DNA from: Abelmoschus esculentus
Taxonomy: Eukaryota; Streptophyta; Magnoliopsida; Malvales; Malvaceae
Direction of reading: 5' to 3'
Assembly: GCA_035048815.1 (NCBI GenBank)
Contig: JAUCBN010000055.1
Span: forward strand, 8,712,501-8,776,500
Length of the DNA: 64,000 bases
In this document: positions 44,428-55,986 of the stretch, piece by piece
Layout: every line of letters starts with the position of its first letter
How positions within the stretch are numbered: position 1 is the first letter of the stretch
Program-made: the position numbers and the translations under genes
The notes under the pieces: generated by a model
The model's database searches: none
What the model saw: the letters and a program-made list of their open reading frames with translations, nothing else
Told to the model about the DNA's origin: nothing

Positions 44428-47419
44428 ATGGCTTCATAAAAAAGATTCGCCCCAGCCAACGTTGAGGATCGATTCAACCGATCTTTCATCGCTAGGCACC
44501 TTTGGGAAGAGCAAGGTTTCCAACATGCTGACGAAGAAAACTACGACATTGAACACTACCTCTACGACAAAATTAAGTACCAGAATTGGGAAATTTTCTG
44601 TTTGCAACCTACCCAGGCAAACGCCACAATTGTGCAGGAGTTCTACGCTCATGGGCCCAGCAAAGACTCCCTGTTCATTCACTGCCGCGGCAGGCCGGTC
44701 CAACTCGATACCGAGACGATCAACAACTTCTACGGCCTCACCCCAAACAGTGATATCCATGCTGAATTCTTGGAAGATATCACTGCCGAGGACTATGAAC
44801 TCATCAAAGACGACCTTTGTTACGGGAACACTCCTTGGGAAACCGGTACCCATCGAGGATCTGTAACAAGGAAAAGCTTGAAGCTGGAGGCCAAGATGTG
44901 GAACACCTTCGTCAAAAGATGCCTCATCCCAACATCACATAATAGCACGGTGGATCGCAAGAGATTGATGCTTATCCAATCCATCATCAAAAAGAGGACC
45001 ATCAACGTTGGAGAAATCATCCTATGGGAAATTCATGAGTGCGGTAAGAAAGATAGAGGACCATTGTATTTCCCTTGCTTGATTATGGGTTTATGTGTTT
45101 CGGCAGGTGTACCCATTGAAGAAACGGATGAATACACGCCCCCAAGACGAGGATGGACCAGGGATTTCTACCACAAAGTCATGCAGATCACATAAGCCGA
45201 ACCTGTCCAGGCAACGCCGCAGTAGTTCACTGCCGATACTGCTGTCGGGGTCCAGTACACGGCAGACATGCCTGGTACTGCCCACACCTCTGCCGCAGCA
45301 GATCCATACCAAGAAATCTTGCAGCGAATGGCCGCAATGGATCTTCGACAACAACGGTACATGGAGTACCAACGGGACTTCAATGGCACTCTAGCCCAGA
45401 TGATGCTGCACGTCTTCCCGGACCAAGGCGTCCAATTCCCGGAGTTCCCAAGCAACATGTTCGTCACCGTCGCACCCTACACCGAGACTACACCAGCCCC
45501 GGGAGGACCACGACCATTCTTCCATCCGGACCCTCAGCCCCAATTCCAGGTTGCCGGCCCATCTAGGGCGACAGATTCTGCCGCGGCCTCGTCTGTCAGC
45601 AGAAGGCCATCCAAGCGAAGGGTCGTCTTCAGCACTCCACCAAGATCGCCAATTATCATGGGCAGTCTATCTGCCGAGATAGATGCATATGTGCACCAAA
45701 GTTCAACTGCCGCCGGCCCAAGCACACACCACAACGGAGGAGCTAATGCGATGGGAGGAGGAACGGACGTGATGATTGATATGTGCTCAACACACTATCA
45801 CTTTCTACTCCTTTTATTGGCATTTATCACCAAATATTCACCCACTTGAACCAATGCATATGCTTAATGTGATATATTTAGAAGTTATACTTAAATAGAT
45901 ATTATTTATAGAAAAAGCACGTTTTACTGCGTTTTCATATCTGTGCAAGAGAACTAGTGCCGCGGCAGAGACAAGGCCGAGGCAGGACCTGATGCCGAGG
46001 CAGCATCAGGAAGACAGAAAGCAAAGTGATAGGCGATGGAAAGACAAAAATCCAAGGAACGTGTCTGGACTTGAAGCCCATGAATCGGAGCTGGCTAGCA
46101 CAAGGAAAAGCCCAAAGGAATACCACGCGGGAAAGCCCCCTTAGCCGAATTCAAACTTGGAAATATATTATTATTATGTAATTGACTTGTTCCCTACTCC
46201 AAGTTGTATTCTACTTAGGAAAGGTTTGCCCTAGGTCTAGCCTATATAAAGACCTAGCCACCCAATGTAATAGACATCGGAAAATAACTAGGGAGAGCCG
46301 ACTTCTACTCTTGTTTCCTTCATCTCCATCATGTTCTAAAACCTTCATAGGGTTTAGGAGAAGGTTGTGGAGTATTTGTGAGAGGAGATTGTACTTTATC
46401 TTTCATTCAATGCAATAAGAATTATCAAGGTTTGCTTATCCTTTGTTATTCCTTGTTCTTGCATTCAAGCCCGGGAGGGAAGTTTGTGAGTAATCCATTT
46501 ATCTAAGCTCGGGAGAGCTAGATTCACGAAAGGGTTAAGTACGGTGTTTCAATCGCGAAATACTAACTTGGCCTAGGGATAGGTTAAGAGTTTCAGCGGC
46601 TAAAAGAAGTGTGAGATTGGTTGGTGAGTATAATTGGTTCACGCCGGGAGGTATCATCAAGGACTAGTCATCAACAGTACTCTGACTTAGGGATAAGCGG
46701 AGTCATTCAAGGACACTTTGTCGAACTTTGGTAAAGTCTGCCCACGAGCAAGGGATTGCCGCGGCAGACAACGTTATCGCTGCCCAGGCAGTAAACTGCA
46801 GTGCTGCCGAAGCAGAGATATGCGATTGCATTGGATAAAGATAAGTCAATCAAGTCCACAATACAATACAACTGGATCCTGGCCCATCTTTCTCTCTGAT
46901 ATTTCGATCCTTTTATTTTTATTCAATTACCTTAGTTTAATAAATCACACCCATTCACTTATGTTTTTATTTTTCTACAGAGCAAGAAGATAAAGAAAGC
47001 ATATTAAGTATACTGGTCCCTAAGGAGACGATAACTCGATAAATACTTATCACTTATTACTTGCGATGTGTCCACTTGCACTGAACGCGCACTTTTGACA
47101 CGCGACAATGATAACCAAAGAGATGACAGATGTTGAAGAAGGAGAAGAAGTAGAAGCCCCAATGCAAAGGACCCCACCCACTCGAGTCCAGCCGCCGAGG
47201 CAAGCAAAGGCGCAACCTTCGCCCTCCCCAAGGACAGCATTTGGCATCAAGGCCACGGAGAAAAATCGTTGCAAGCAGCTCCTCGGAGTCGCTTTAAAAT
47301 TTCTTTCTCTATTAAATCAATTGCTTTTACTGTTTTTACTTGCTGCGCTTAATTCATATTCTGTTTTGTCGTTTATTCCTTCGAAATATAAAAGCATTAA
47401 GGACAATGCTTGGTTTTAG
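44428..47419 (+). pseudogene. Env-like ORF of element D, split by a solo LTR
   Basis: From the ATG at 44428 the frame has a TAA at codon 4 (44437-44439), then stays open to a TAA at 45193-45195, with one further TAG near 45226, and continues in the same frame to 45776. The first half matches the 'putative plant transposon protein' domain common in Athila-type elements (FYAHGPSKDSLFIHCRGRPV, INNFYGLTP, MWNTFVKRCLIPTSHNSTVD). The second half is Pro/Ala/Ser-rich. A solo LTR (45777-47107) with an ATGAT duplication splits the frame. After it the same frame resumes and ends at 47419, with a strongly hydrophobic segment (LLLLFLLAALNSYSVL region, about 47300-47370). A C-terminal membrane segment is what makes Athila ORF2 'env-like'. 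Role unknown. It is dead as it stands. Confidence 0.75.
45777..47107 (+). mobile_element. Solo LTR of the element D family, nested in element D
   Basis: 1331 bp, TGATATGTGCTC to ACACGCGACA, flanked by a perfect ATGAT target duplication (45772-45776, 47108-47112). It is more diverged from the two D LTRs than these are from each other, so it came from a different family member. Confidence 0.92.
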
Positions 47420-48215
47420 TTTGGGGGTGCAGATTCACTGCCAAGGCAACAATCTACTGCCGCGGCCTTGCCAAAAAGGGAGTATTCCAGTGATTTTTTT
47501 TAAATTTTTATGCTCCCCGCCTTACTTGAATTAACTGCCTACACTCTTGCACTACTCATCATCAGTATTGCCTTAGTTTATTCTTTAAGGCTATAGAAAT
47601 CTTTCTCCTTACCATGTTTAGGTTCTGTTAAGAGGGCTTAATCTTAGGATGCTTAAGGATGAAAACTTAGAAGCTTACTATAGGTAGAACTTTAAACTTA
47701 AAACACTTTTGGGACTTGTTGGATTATAGGAATTCTTTTAATGAACTTAGGTGATAAAGACTTAGATTTTTGGAAAGTAACTAGAGGTGCCTACCACCGG
47801 CTCTAGAAAGTCTCTTCTTCATACTAGAGGTGCTCGAAATTGGCTCTAGTATGCTTTAAGGAATATTAAAAAGAAACAAGGATTTTAGTAAAACACAAGT
47901 CTTTGAGGTGCCCGAAACCGGCTCAAGATTTGAGGTTTGAAAAAGAAGAGAACATTTAACCAATGTCTCTTTGTCTTGAACTTAGAGTTTATCTAAGAAA
48001 GCCTTTAATCAACTTGTCCATAAAAACACACACACTCACAACTCATATAGTTTGTTTCTAGGTAAATCCTTGAGTAACCAAATGGTTAAGGCTAAAGAAT
48101 AGGCCTAGTTATGGTGGGGAGAATAGATGGACATGTAAGACCAAGAGAGAGTAAAGTTCGGCAAATTGATGGTTTGCATTGCTTGAGGACAAACAATAGT
48201 TCGAGTTTGGGGGTG
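47420..48215 (+). other. 3' noncoding region of element D
   Basis: No ORF. It contains a local imperfect repeat of 'AGAGGTGC(C/T)(T/C)(A/G)CCACCGGCTCTAG / AGAGGTGCTCGAAATTGGCTC / GAGGTGCCCGAAACCGGCTC' (47784-47925) and ends with the purine-rich GTTTGGGGGTG just before the LTR. A similar GTTTGGGGGTG occurs at 47417. Confidence 0.7.
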
Positions 48216-49542
48216 TGATAAGTGCTCAACACACTATTACTTTTTACTCCTTTTATGGGAATTAAGTACCAAATATACACCCACTTGGACCAATGCATGC
48301 ACTCAATGTGATATATTTAGAAGTATGCTCATATAGATAATATTTCCAGAAAAAGGCACGTTTTACTGTGTTTTCATATCTGTGCAGGAGAACCATTGTC
48401 GCGGTAGTGACAAGGCCGAGGCAGGACCTGATGCCGAGGCAGTAGCAGAAAGATAGGAAGCAAGATTATAGGCGATGGAAAGACAAAAATCCAAGGAACG
48501 TGTCTGGACTTGAAGCCCATGAATCAGAACTGGCTAGCACAAGGAAAAGCCCAAAGGAAGACTATGCGGAAAAACCCCTTTAGCCGAATACAAACTTGGA
48601 AATATATTTTATTATGTACTTAACTTGTTTCCTACTCCAAGTTATATTCTACTTAGGAAAGGTTTGCCCTAGGTCTAGCCTATATAAAGACCTAGCCACC
48701 CAATGTAATAGAGGACAAAATACCTAGGGAGAGAGCCGACTTCTACTCTTGTTTCTTTCCTCTCCATCATGTTCTAAACCTTCTTAGGGATTAGGTGAAG
48801 GTTGTAGAGTATTTGTGAGAGGAGATTGTACTTTGTCTTTCATTCAATGCAATAAAGATTATCAAGGTTTGCTTATCCTTTGTTATTCCTTGTTTCACAA
48901 TTGAGCTCGGGAGAGGATATTGTGATCATCCATTTATCTAAGCTCGGGAGAGTTAGATTCACGAAAGGGGTAAGTACGGTGTTTCAATCGCGAAATACTA
49001 ACTCGGACTAGGGATAGGTTAAGAGTTTCAGCGGCTAAAAGAAGTGTGAGATTGGTTGGTGAGTATAATTGGTTCACGCCGGGAGGTATCATCAAGGACT
49101 AGTCATCAACAACACTCTGACTTAGGGATAAGCGGAGTCATCCAAGGACACTTTGCCGAACTTTGGTAAAGTCTGTCCACGAGCAAGGGATTGCCGCGGC
49201 AGACAGCGTTATCGCTGCCCAGGCAGTAAACTGCAGTGCTGCCGAGGCAGAGATATGCGATTGCATTGGATAGAGACAAGTCAATCAAGTCCACAATACA
49301 ATACAACTGGATACTGGCCCATCTTTCTCTCTAATATTTCGATTCTTTTATTTTTATTCAATTACCTTAGTTTAATAAATCACACCCATTCACTTGTGTT
49401 TTTATTTTTCTACAGAGCAAGAAGATAAAGAAAGCATATTAAGTATACTGGTCCCTGAGGAGACGATAACTCGATAAATACTTATCACTTATTACTTGCG
49501 ATGTGTCCACTTGCACTAAACGCGCACTTTTGACACGCGACA
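48216..49542 (+). repeat. Element D 3' LTR
   Basis: TGATAAGTGCTCAACACAC to ACACGCGACA. Very close to 39997-41324 along its length, suggesting a fairly recent insertion. Confidence 0.92.
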
Positions 49543-50359
49543 GTTAGTTTGATTAATTTTCATTGAAACTTCGTTCTTAAAGCTTAAACATGCTTAGGAT
49601 TATTCCCTTAGTGTGTAGGATCAATTTGGGACTGAATGAATGGATTTTGGATAGAGTAGGTAATTAGGAGCTTAAAACTGCACCTTTTGTGAAGGGTTAT
49701 TAGATAACCTTAATAGGCGTATCGATGCCCTAGAGAGAAAATTAAGCCTTAGAATGCAGGCTTTTTGATACGCCATGCCATTGTTTCAATACTGAGTTTT
49801 TCAGTGTCAAAACGGTTCGATACCCCATATAAGGTGTATCAAAACGGGTGGTTTTTCTCTTGGTCAACGAGAAAGAATGGTCAAAGTGTACCGATATGCC
49901 AAGGTGCGTATCGATACGAGGTGTTTTGATACCCCTTTTTGTATGGGTATCGATACGGGTGGTGTTTCGATACGTACTTATAGGTGTATCGAAACACCTG
50001 GTTAAAATTCTTAAGTTGGGTTCAAGGATTTACATAAATTATGGTGTGGGTCTCTCAAGGTTAAATAAGCTATAAAATGAATATTAAAACCAAAAAATTA
50101 CCTTCTAGTCGTGTCTAAATAGGAATTGACTAGAAATAAGAGAACTAGTATAATCTTTACGTGTGGTGGAAAATCAATGGTGTTGATGATAGAAACATAT
50201 GCCATGGTAAGATAAGGACCTTGCTTAATGCTGAAGGGTCGCTTAGGATTTTGTATTATTATGTTGTGGGTCCGGACACTCTTTATTATATATATGATGA
50301 CTAAAATGTTTCAACACTCTTTACTAAAATGTTGTGGGTCCGGACACTCTTTATTATAT
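49543..50359 (+). repeat. Element A 3' LTR, piece 3
   Basis: Matches 30598-31315 of the 5' LTR from TTTGATTAATTTTC onward. TATCGATAC palindromes occur at 49715-50003. At the right end a 36-bp segment is present twice (50261-50296, 50329-50364), at the joint with element B. Confidence 0.88.
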
Positions 50360-51021
50360 ATATGTGTTGAGATATTGAGATCATTAGCATTAATTGCATT
50401 ACATGTGCATGAGGTGGATTGTACGAAGGAAGGTGGTTTTACCACACTTTGTTTTGGTGAAATAAGGGGTGAGGGGTTCTGGGGAACTACCTCCAGTATG
50501 ATCGGTTGGCTTTGCCACTAATGTGTTTGACGTTCGGAGTATGGGACTGCATCCTTTGTGACATTGCATTCATCGTTCATTGTGTTTAACTATTGTGATT
50601 ATATTATATCTTTGATTGTGAACTGAGTGATGATGTGATCCGTAACTACACTTTAGAGACATACTGAGCTTTATAGCTCACCCTTTTAATTTAATTTTCA
50701 AATACTCGGCCTTAGAAGTTAGTACTCGAAGCTCTAAACCGGATACTTATTTTCCATTATTTTCAGTATATTTAGTTACTAGAGATTTTACTTAAGTTGT
50801 TTTGAGATTATTAGTGGTTGAGATGTTTTTAAAATTCTATGCATTGATTCAGATATTTAACTTTAATAATATTATTCAGAGTATTTATTTTTAAACTATA
50901 TTTTAACGTTTGTGATATAAATTTGGTATTTTGAAATTACTTTCTGTTTTACTTATCAATCAAGTTTTAAAATATTAATTTTAACCTACCGTACACGTCA
51001 AGTCAAGAATAAGGAGTTACA
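50360..51021 (+). repeat. Element B 5' LTR remnant
   Basis: Aligns with 57319-57968 from ATGTGTTGAGA to GGRGTTACA. It is joined at TATATATG to the element A LTR. Confidence 0.88.
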
Positions 51022-51025
51022 TTTT

Positions 51026-51037
51026 TTGTATTAGAGC
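51026..51037 (+). other. Primer-binding site of element B (decayed)
   Basis: TTGTATTAGAGC at the place and with the pattern of TGGTATCAGAGC; the C-to-T change fits decay. Confidence 0.7.
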
Positions 51038-51232
51038 AGAGTTCGACACTCAGACTGTGAGACCCATAAACAATGTTTTTACAAGTTTTTGAAAAACATG
51101 CTTGCATTAAATATTTTTGGGGATATGGGAATTTTTGAAAACAAATTGTTTTACTATGAGTTTCTTTTATATTTTAAAACTGAGACTCCATTACCAAATC
51201 TAGCTTAGGTTCTACTCTTGTAGATAGATACT

Positions 51233-52470
51233 ATGCCACTTCGTAGGAGTGTTAGACTTGTTGTTGCTAGAGGCTGAGACCGAGGTCGTGCTGCTGCGGC
51301 TGTTAGTGAGCCACCACCTGCTATTGATCATACCACTAATGATCAAGCTGAGATGCAAAATCAGGAAGTTGACCCTCAAATTGAGTTACAACATACCATG
51401 AAACGATACTATAGGGATAGGGATACACGTGAACAACCACGTCATGAGGAGGAACTGTTAGATTCTTATGATAGTGAGATAGTGGAATTAGATAATGCTG
51501 CGGTTAACTGAAAGTTACTGAAATACTTTCATGATAAGTCATAAAATGCTAGGAAACTAGTAACTGCTATTTTCTTAAGTGCTGGGATGAAGGTATTTAC
51601 GGGTGTTTCGAATGAAAACCTATTAGATGCTGAACTTTGGATGGCTGGGATGAGGGTATTTACAGGTGTTTCGAATGAAAACCTATTAGATGCTGAACTT
51701 TGGATGAAGGATCTTGAGAGACTGTTTGAGGAAATGGAATACCCTACTAGTAAGAAATTAAGAGTTGTTGTTTCACTACTGCAAGGTGAAGCACAATGTT
51801 GGTGGAAATCTGAGCAGAGATTGATGTCAGTTGATCAAATTACTTGGGAGACTTTTCGTCAAGCTTTCTAGAAGCGTTATGTGGGAGAGTAATATTTAGT
51901 TGATCGGCGTCAGGCTTTCATTGACTTGAAACAGGAGAATATGACAGTATCTAAGTATGAGATTAGTTTTTTGGAATTATCATAGTATACATTCGGTTTA
52001 GTGGATACGAAGAAAGATAAGTGCCAAGAATCTCTTAAGGGTCTCCAATTTACAATTCTTGAGAAGGTAGCTTATTTTTAGGATAAATCTTTTAGTGCTT
52101 TAGTTGACCGTGCTAAGACGGTGGAGGGAATGGAAACTATTTCTGTGAGTCAGTCAAAATATGAGAAACACCGGGGTAAACAATATTATGGATCGAGTTT
52201 TCAACATGGTACCCCTAGTTATTCGGGTAAGAGAGCTAGAGAGAAGTCAATTCAACAGAGTAATCAGAGATCAAAACCTATGGTATCGACTGGTAGTGGA
52301 GGTGGGTTGTCAGTTTCCCGACCAATCTGTCCTTTCTATCATAAGAAACATGTAGGAGAATGCAGAAGAAAGATTGATGCTTATTTCAGGTGTAGATCCC
52401 TGGATCATTTCTTTAGTGCTTGTAATGAACCTCCTACAACTTCCTTCTTGAGGAATCAGTCGTAGGCTTC
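51233..52470 (+). pseudogene. Gag of element B
   Basis: ATG at 51233 (MPLRRSVRLVVARG, then a TGA). The gag core reads LWMKDLERLFEEMEYPTSKK, VVVSLLQGEAQCWWKSEQRL and ITWETFRQAF, followed by a TAG. A 63-bp in-frame tandem duplication (51581-51643, 51644-51706) repeats 21 residues (AGM(K/R)VFTGVSNENLLDAELWM). In the zinc knuckle region (about 52380-52430) YFRCRSLDHFFSAC has Tyr where the first Cys of CX2CX4HX4C should be. Stops elsewhere confirm it is inactive. Confidence 0.85.
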
Positions 52471-52582
52471 AGTTTAGAAATCCGAAGCGGGTAGAGGACA
52501 AGGAAAACCTGCTGCCTCCGGTACAGGGGATAAGAAAGGATCAGTTCAGAGTGCAGCTGCTTCGGGTGTTAAAAAACCAGGT

Positions 52583-55500
52583 ATGATTTATACTACCAAG
52601 GCTCATGATGACCGTGATCAACCAAATGTTATAGCAGATACCTTTTCTATCTATTCTATACCTTATTTTGCTTTACTTGATAATATATCTACGTACTCTT
52701 ATGTGGAGAGTGCGGTAGCAGGTGGTCTTGAGATTCTAGTAAGTAAAATCGACTTTTCTGTAACTATCCAAAGTACCGTGGGTAACACCGTAGATGTCAA
52801 TAGAATTTACCGTAATTGTTCCCTTGAAGTTCAAGGAGAGATGTTTCCTGAAAACCTTATGGAACTTCCTTTCAATGAGTTTGATCTTATCCTTGGTATG
52901 GATTGGTTATCCAATCATCGGGTTAACTTGGATTGTGAGAAAAAAAGAGCTTTTCTGAAAACAACCGATGATCGAGTAATAGTTTTAGTGGGAGAACAAA
53001 GAAGATTCTTATCTAATGTGATATCAACTCTTAAAGCTGAAAAGATGATTAAGAAGGGTTCTGTAGCCTATCTAGCATACATTCTTGATCCGAGACAGTC
53101 AGATTCTAGAATGCATAAGATTTGAGTTATGAAAAATTTTCCGGATGTGTTTCCTGGTGAATTACCAGGAGTGCCACCTAAGCGTGATGAGATTGATTTT
53201 GGTATTGAGGTTTATCCAGGTACAAATCCGGTATCGATGACATCATATCAAATGACACCTAAAGAACTTAAGGAATTAAAGATTCAGTTCCAAGAGCTTT
53301 TGATAGGAGTTTTATTAGACCAATTGTTTCTCTATGAGGAGATCCGGGTTTTTTATCAAAAAGAAGGATGGGACGCTCTGGTTGTGTATCGATTATCGTA
53401 AACTAAAAAAAATGACGATAAAGAATAAATATTCCCTCCCTCGTATTGATGATCTCTTTGATCATTTTTGAGGTGCTAAAGTTTTCTCTAAAATAGACTT
53501 GAGATATGGTTACTACCAACTCAGAGTTAAGGATTCTGATGTCTTTAAAATAACTTTCCGAACATGTTACGGTCATTATGAATTTCTCGTAATGTCATTC
53601 AGATTGACTAATGATCCTGCAGCATTCATGGACTTAATGAACAGAGTGTTCCAGCCCATCTTGACCAGTTTGTGGTGGTTTTCATTGACGACATTCTGGT
53701 CTACTCTAAATATGAGGATGAACATGCAGAACATCTCTGAATTGTTTTGCAAACTCTGAGAGAAAAATAATTATATGCTAAGTTCAGCAAATGTGAATTT
53801 TGGCTTAGTGAAGTTATGTTTTTGGGACACATAGTTTCTGCCGAAGGTGTTAAGGTGGATCCGAAAAAGATTGAGGCTATAATGGACTGGAAACAACCTA
53901 AGAATATTTCTGGAATCCGTAGTTTTCTGGGTTTAGATGGTTAGTATTGGAGGTTTGTGGAAGGGTTTTCGATCATTGCAACTCCTTTAACCAAACTTTT
54001 AAGGAAGAATTCCCCTTTTGTTTGGACTGAGGCCCAATAGTCCTTTATTGAGAAATTGAAAACGGTGTTAACCCAAGACCCAGTTTTGATACAAACCGAG
54101 TTTGGAAAACCTTATACTGTCTACAATGATGCTTCCCATACTAGTTTGGGTTGCGTACTGATGCAGGATGGTAGGGTCGTAGCTTATGCATCCCGTCAGT
54201 TGAAACCGCATGAGTGTAACTACCCAACACATGACCTTGAGTTAGCTGCTTTAGTTTTTGCTCTTAAAATCTGGAGGCATTATCTCTATGGGGAGAAGTG
54301 TTATATTTTTACTGACAGAGCTTGAAAGAATTACTCACCCAGAAAGAGCTTAATATGAGACAACGTCGTTGTTAGAACCTATGAAAGATTATGACTGTGA
54401 GATTGAGTATCACCCTGGAAAAGCTAATGTGGTGGCTGACGCTTTGATTCGTCGTGTGATTATCGATCTGAAGGCTCTTTTTGCTCACCTAAGTTTATAT
54501 GAAGATAGAAGTCTTTTAGTGAAACTTTGAGTTATCCCTACCCTAATTTCTGAGATTCATTCTGAACAACTAAATGATGTTTTCTTGATGCATCGTAAGA
54601 AAGAGGTTGAGGAAGATACTTCTAGGGACTTTACCATTAACCAAGATGGTATTCTTTGTTACCGAGGTCGGTATTGTGTTTCGAAGAATTCTGAGTTGAA
54701 ACAAACTATTCTTCGTGAGGCCCATGATATTTCCTACTCCATGCATCCAGGTGGAGACAAGATGTATAAGAATCTTCGGGAACGATATTGATGGAAAGGA
54801 CTTAAGAGAGATGTTGTGGACTATGTGTCTAAGTGTTTGACTTGTCAGAAAGTGAAGGCTGAACATCAGAGACCATCTGGGTTGTTGCAGCACATTGAGA
54901 TTCCTCATTGGAAGTGAAAATGTGTGACTATGGAATTTGCTAGTGGTCTTCCTATTTGGGTTGTTATGGATCGCCTCACTAAGTCCGCACATTTTATTTC
55001 GGTTCGAGTTGAATATCCTCTTAATAAGTTAGCTCGGTTGTACATATTTGTGATAGTACGATTTCATGGAGTACTAGTTTCCATAATTTTTGATCGTGAT
55101 CCAAGATTTACAGCTAAGTTTTGGAAATCTTTTTATACTTCTCTGGGTACTCGACTTAATTTCAGTACTGCGTACCATCCACAGATTGATGGTCAATCTG
55201 AGCGAGTTATTCAGATCCTTAAGGATATGTTGAGAGGATGTGTTGTTGACTATCAGGATAGTTGGGAGAATTTTCTACCTTTAGCAGAGTTTGCTTATAA
55301 CAACAGCTACCAAGTTAGCATCCAAATGGCACCTTACGAAGCTTTGTATGGACGTAGGTGTCGTACACCCATTTGTTGGACTGAGTTAACTGAGCATAGG
55401 ATATTGGGTCCAGATATTACTCGGGAAGCTGAGGAGACAGTTAGAATGATCAGAGACAGACTTAAAGCTGCTTTTGATAGACAGAAATCTTATGCGGATC

Positions 55501-55963
55501 TGAAACGAAGGGATATTGAGTATGATGTGGGTGATGAATTTTTCCTAAAAGTATCCCCAGGCGAAAAATACTTTGTTTTGGTCGGAAAGGCAAACTGATT
55601 CCTCATTTTATTGGTCCTTATCAGATTTTGCGGAGGATGGGACCAATTGTCTATCAGCTTGAGTTACCTCCTAAGTTACAGCGTATACATGATGTGTTTC
55701 ACGTCTCTATGTTGAGATGTTATAGATCATACCCATCACACATCATTTCTGTTGAGGATATCGAGGTTAGAACCGATATTAGTTTCGAGGAAGAACTAAT
55801 TAAAATTCTAGAGGAGGACACAAGGATTTTAAGGAAACAGACCATTAAGATGGTCAAGGTCTTGTGGCGTCATCAAGGTTATGGTGAGGCTACGTGGGAA
55901 CCTAAGTCTATTGTTAAGGCTCAGTATCCGCATCTTTTTGCATTAGGTAAATTTCGAGGGTGA
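52583..55963 (+). pseudogene. Pol of element B (protease, RT, RNase H, integrase)
   Basis: Protease (52583-53125): LLDNISTYSYVES in place of the usual active-site motif, then FDLILGMDWLSNHRVNLDC. RT (53129-53990): FPDVFPGELPGVPPKRDEID, SKIDLRYGYYQLRV, FIDD catalytic box at 53681-53692, LGHIVSAEGVKVDPKKIEAI; broken by frameshifts near 53330 and a TGA near 53469. RNase H (54056-54325): YNDASHTSLGCVLMQ. Integrase (54585-55600): H and C zinc ligands (MHPGGDKMYK, CLTCQ), and catalytic Asp, Asp, Glu all kept (VMDRLTKSAHF, IFDRDPRFTAKF, QSERVIQILKDML). C-terminal part 55628-55963: DVFHVSMLRCYR. Of the two full Gypsy pols, this one is less decayed. Confidence 0.9.
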
Positions 55964-55986
55964 AATTTCTTTCATGGGAGAGAGTT

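Larger units (their letters stand above)
39997..49542 (+). mobile_element. Element D: Athila-like Gypsy element without RT or integrase
   Basis: Outer LTRs 39997-41324 and 48216-49542 (about 1.33 kb each) are flanked by GTTGG (39992-39996) and GTTAG (49543-49547). The primer site is the TGGCGCC type used by Athila/Tat elements. The inside holds gag plus protease, then a long non-coding leader, an env-like ORF interrupted by a solo LTR of the same family, and a 3' noncoding zone ending in GTTTGGGGGTG before the LTR. No RT, RNase H or integrase remains, so it needs helper proteins. Confidence 0.88.

Noticed and set aside
45777..49542. Three D-family LTRs in a row, read as a tandem element from unequal recombination
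   Set aside because: The middle LTR has its own perfect ATGAT duplication and the ORF continues in frame on both sides, so it is a nested solo LTR.
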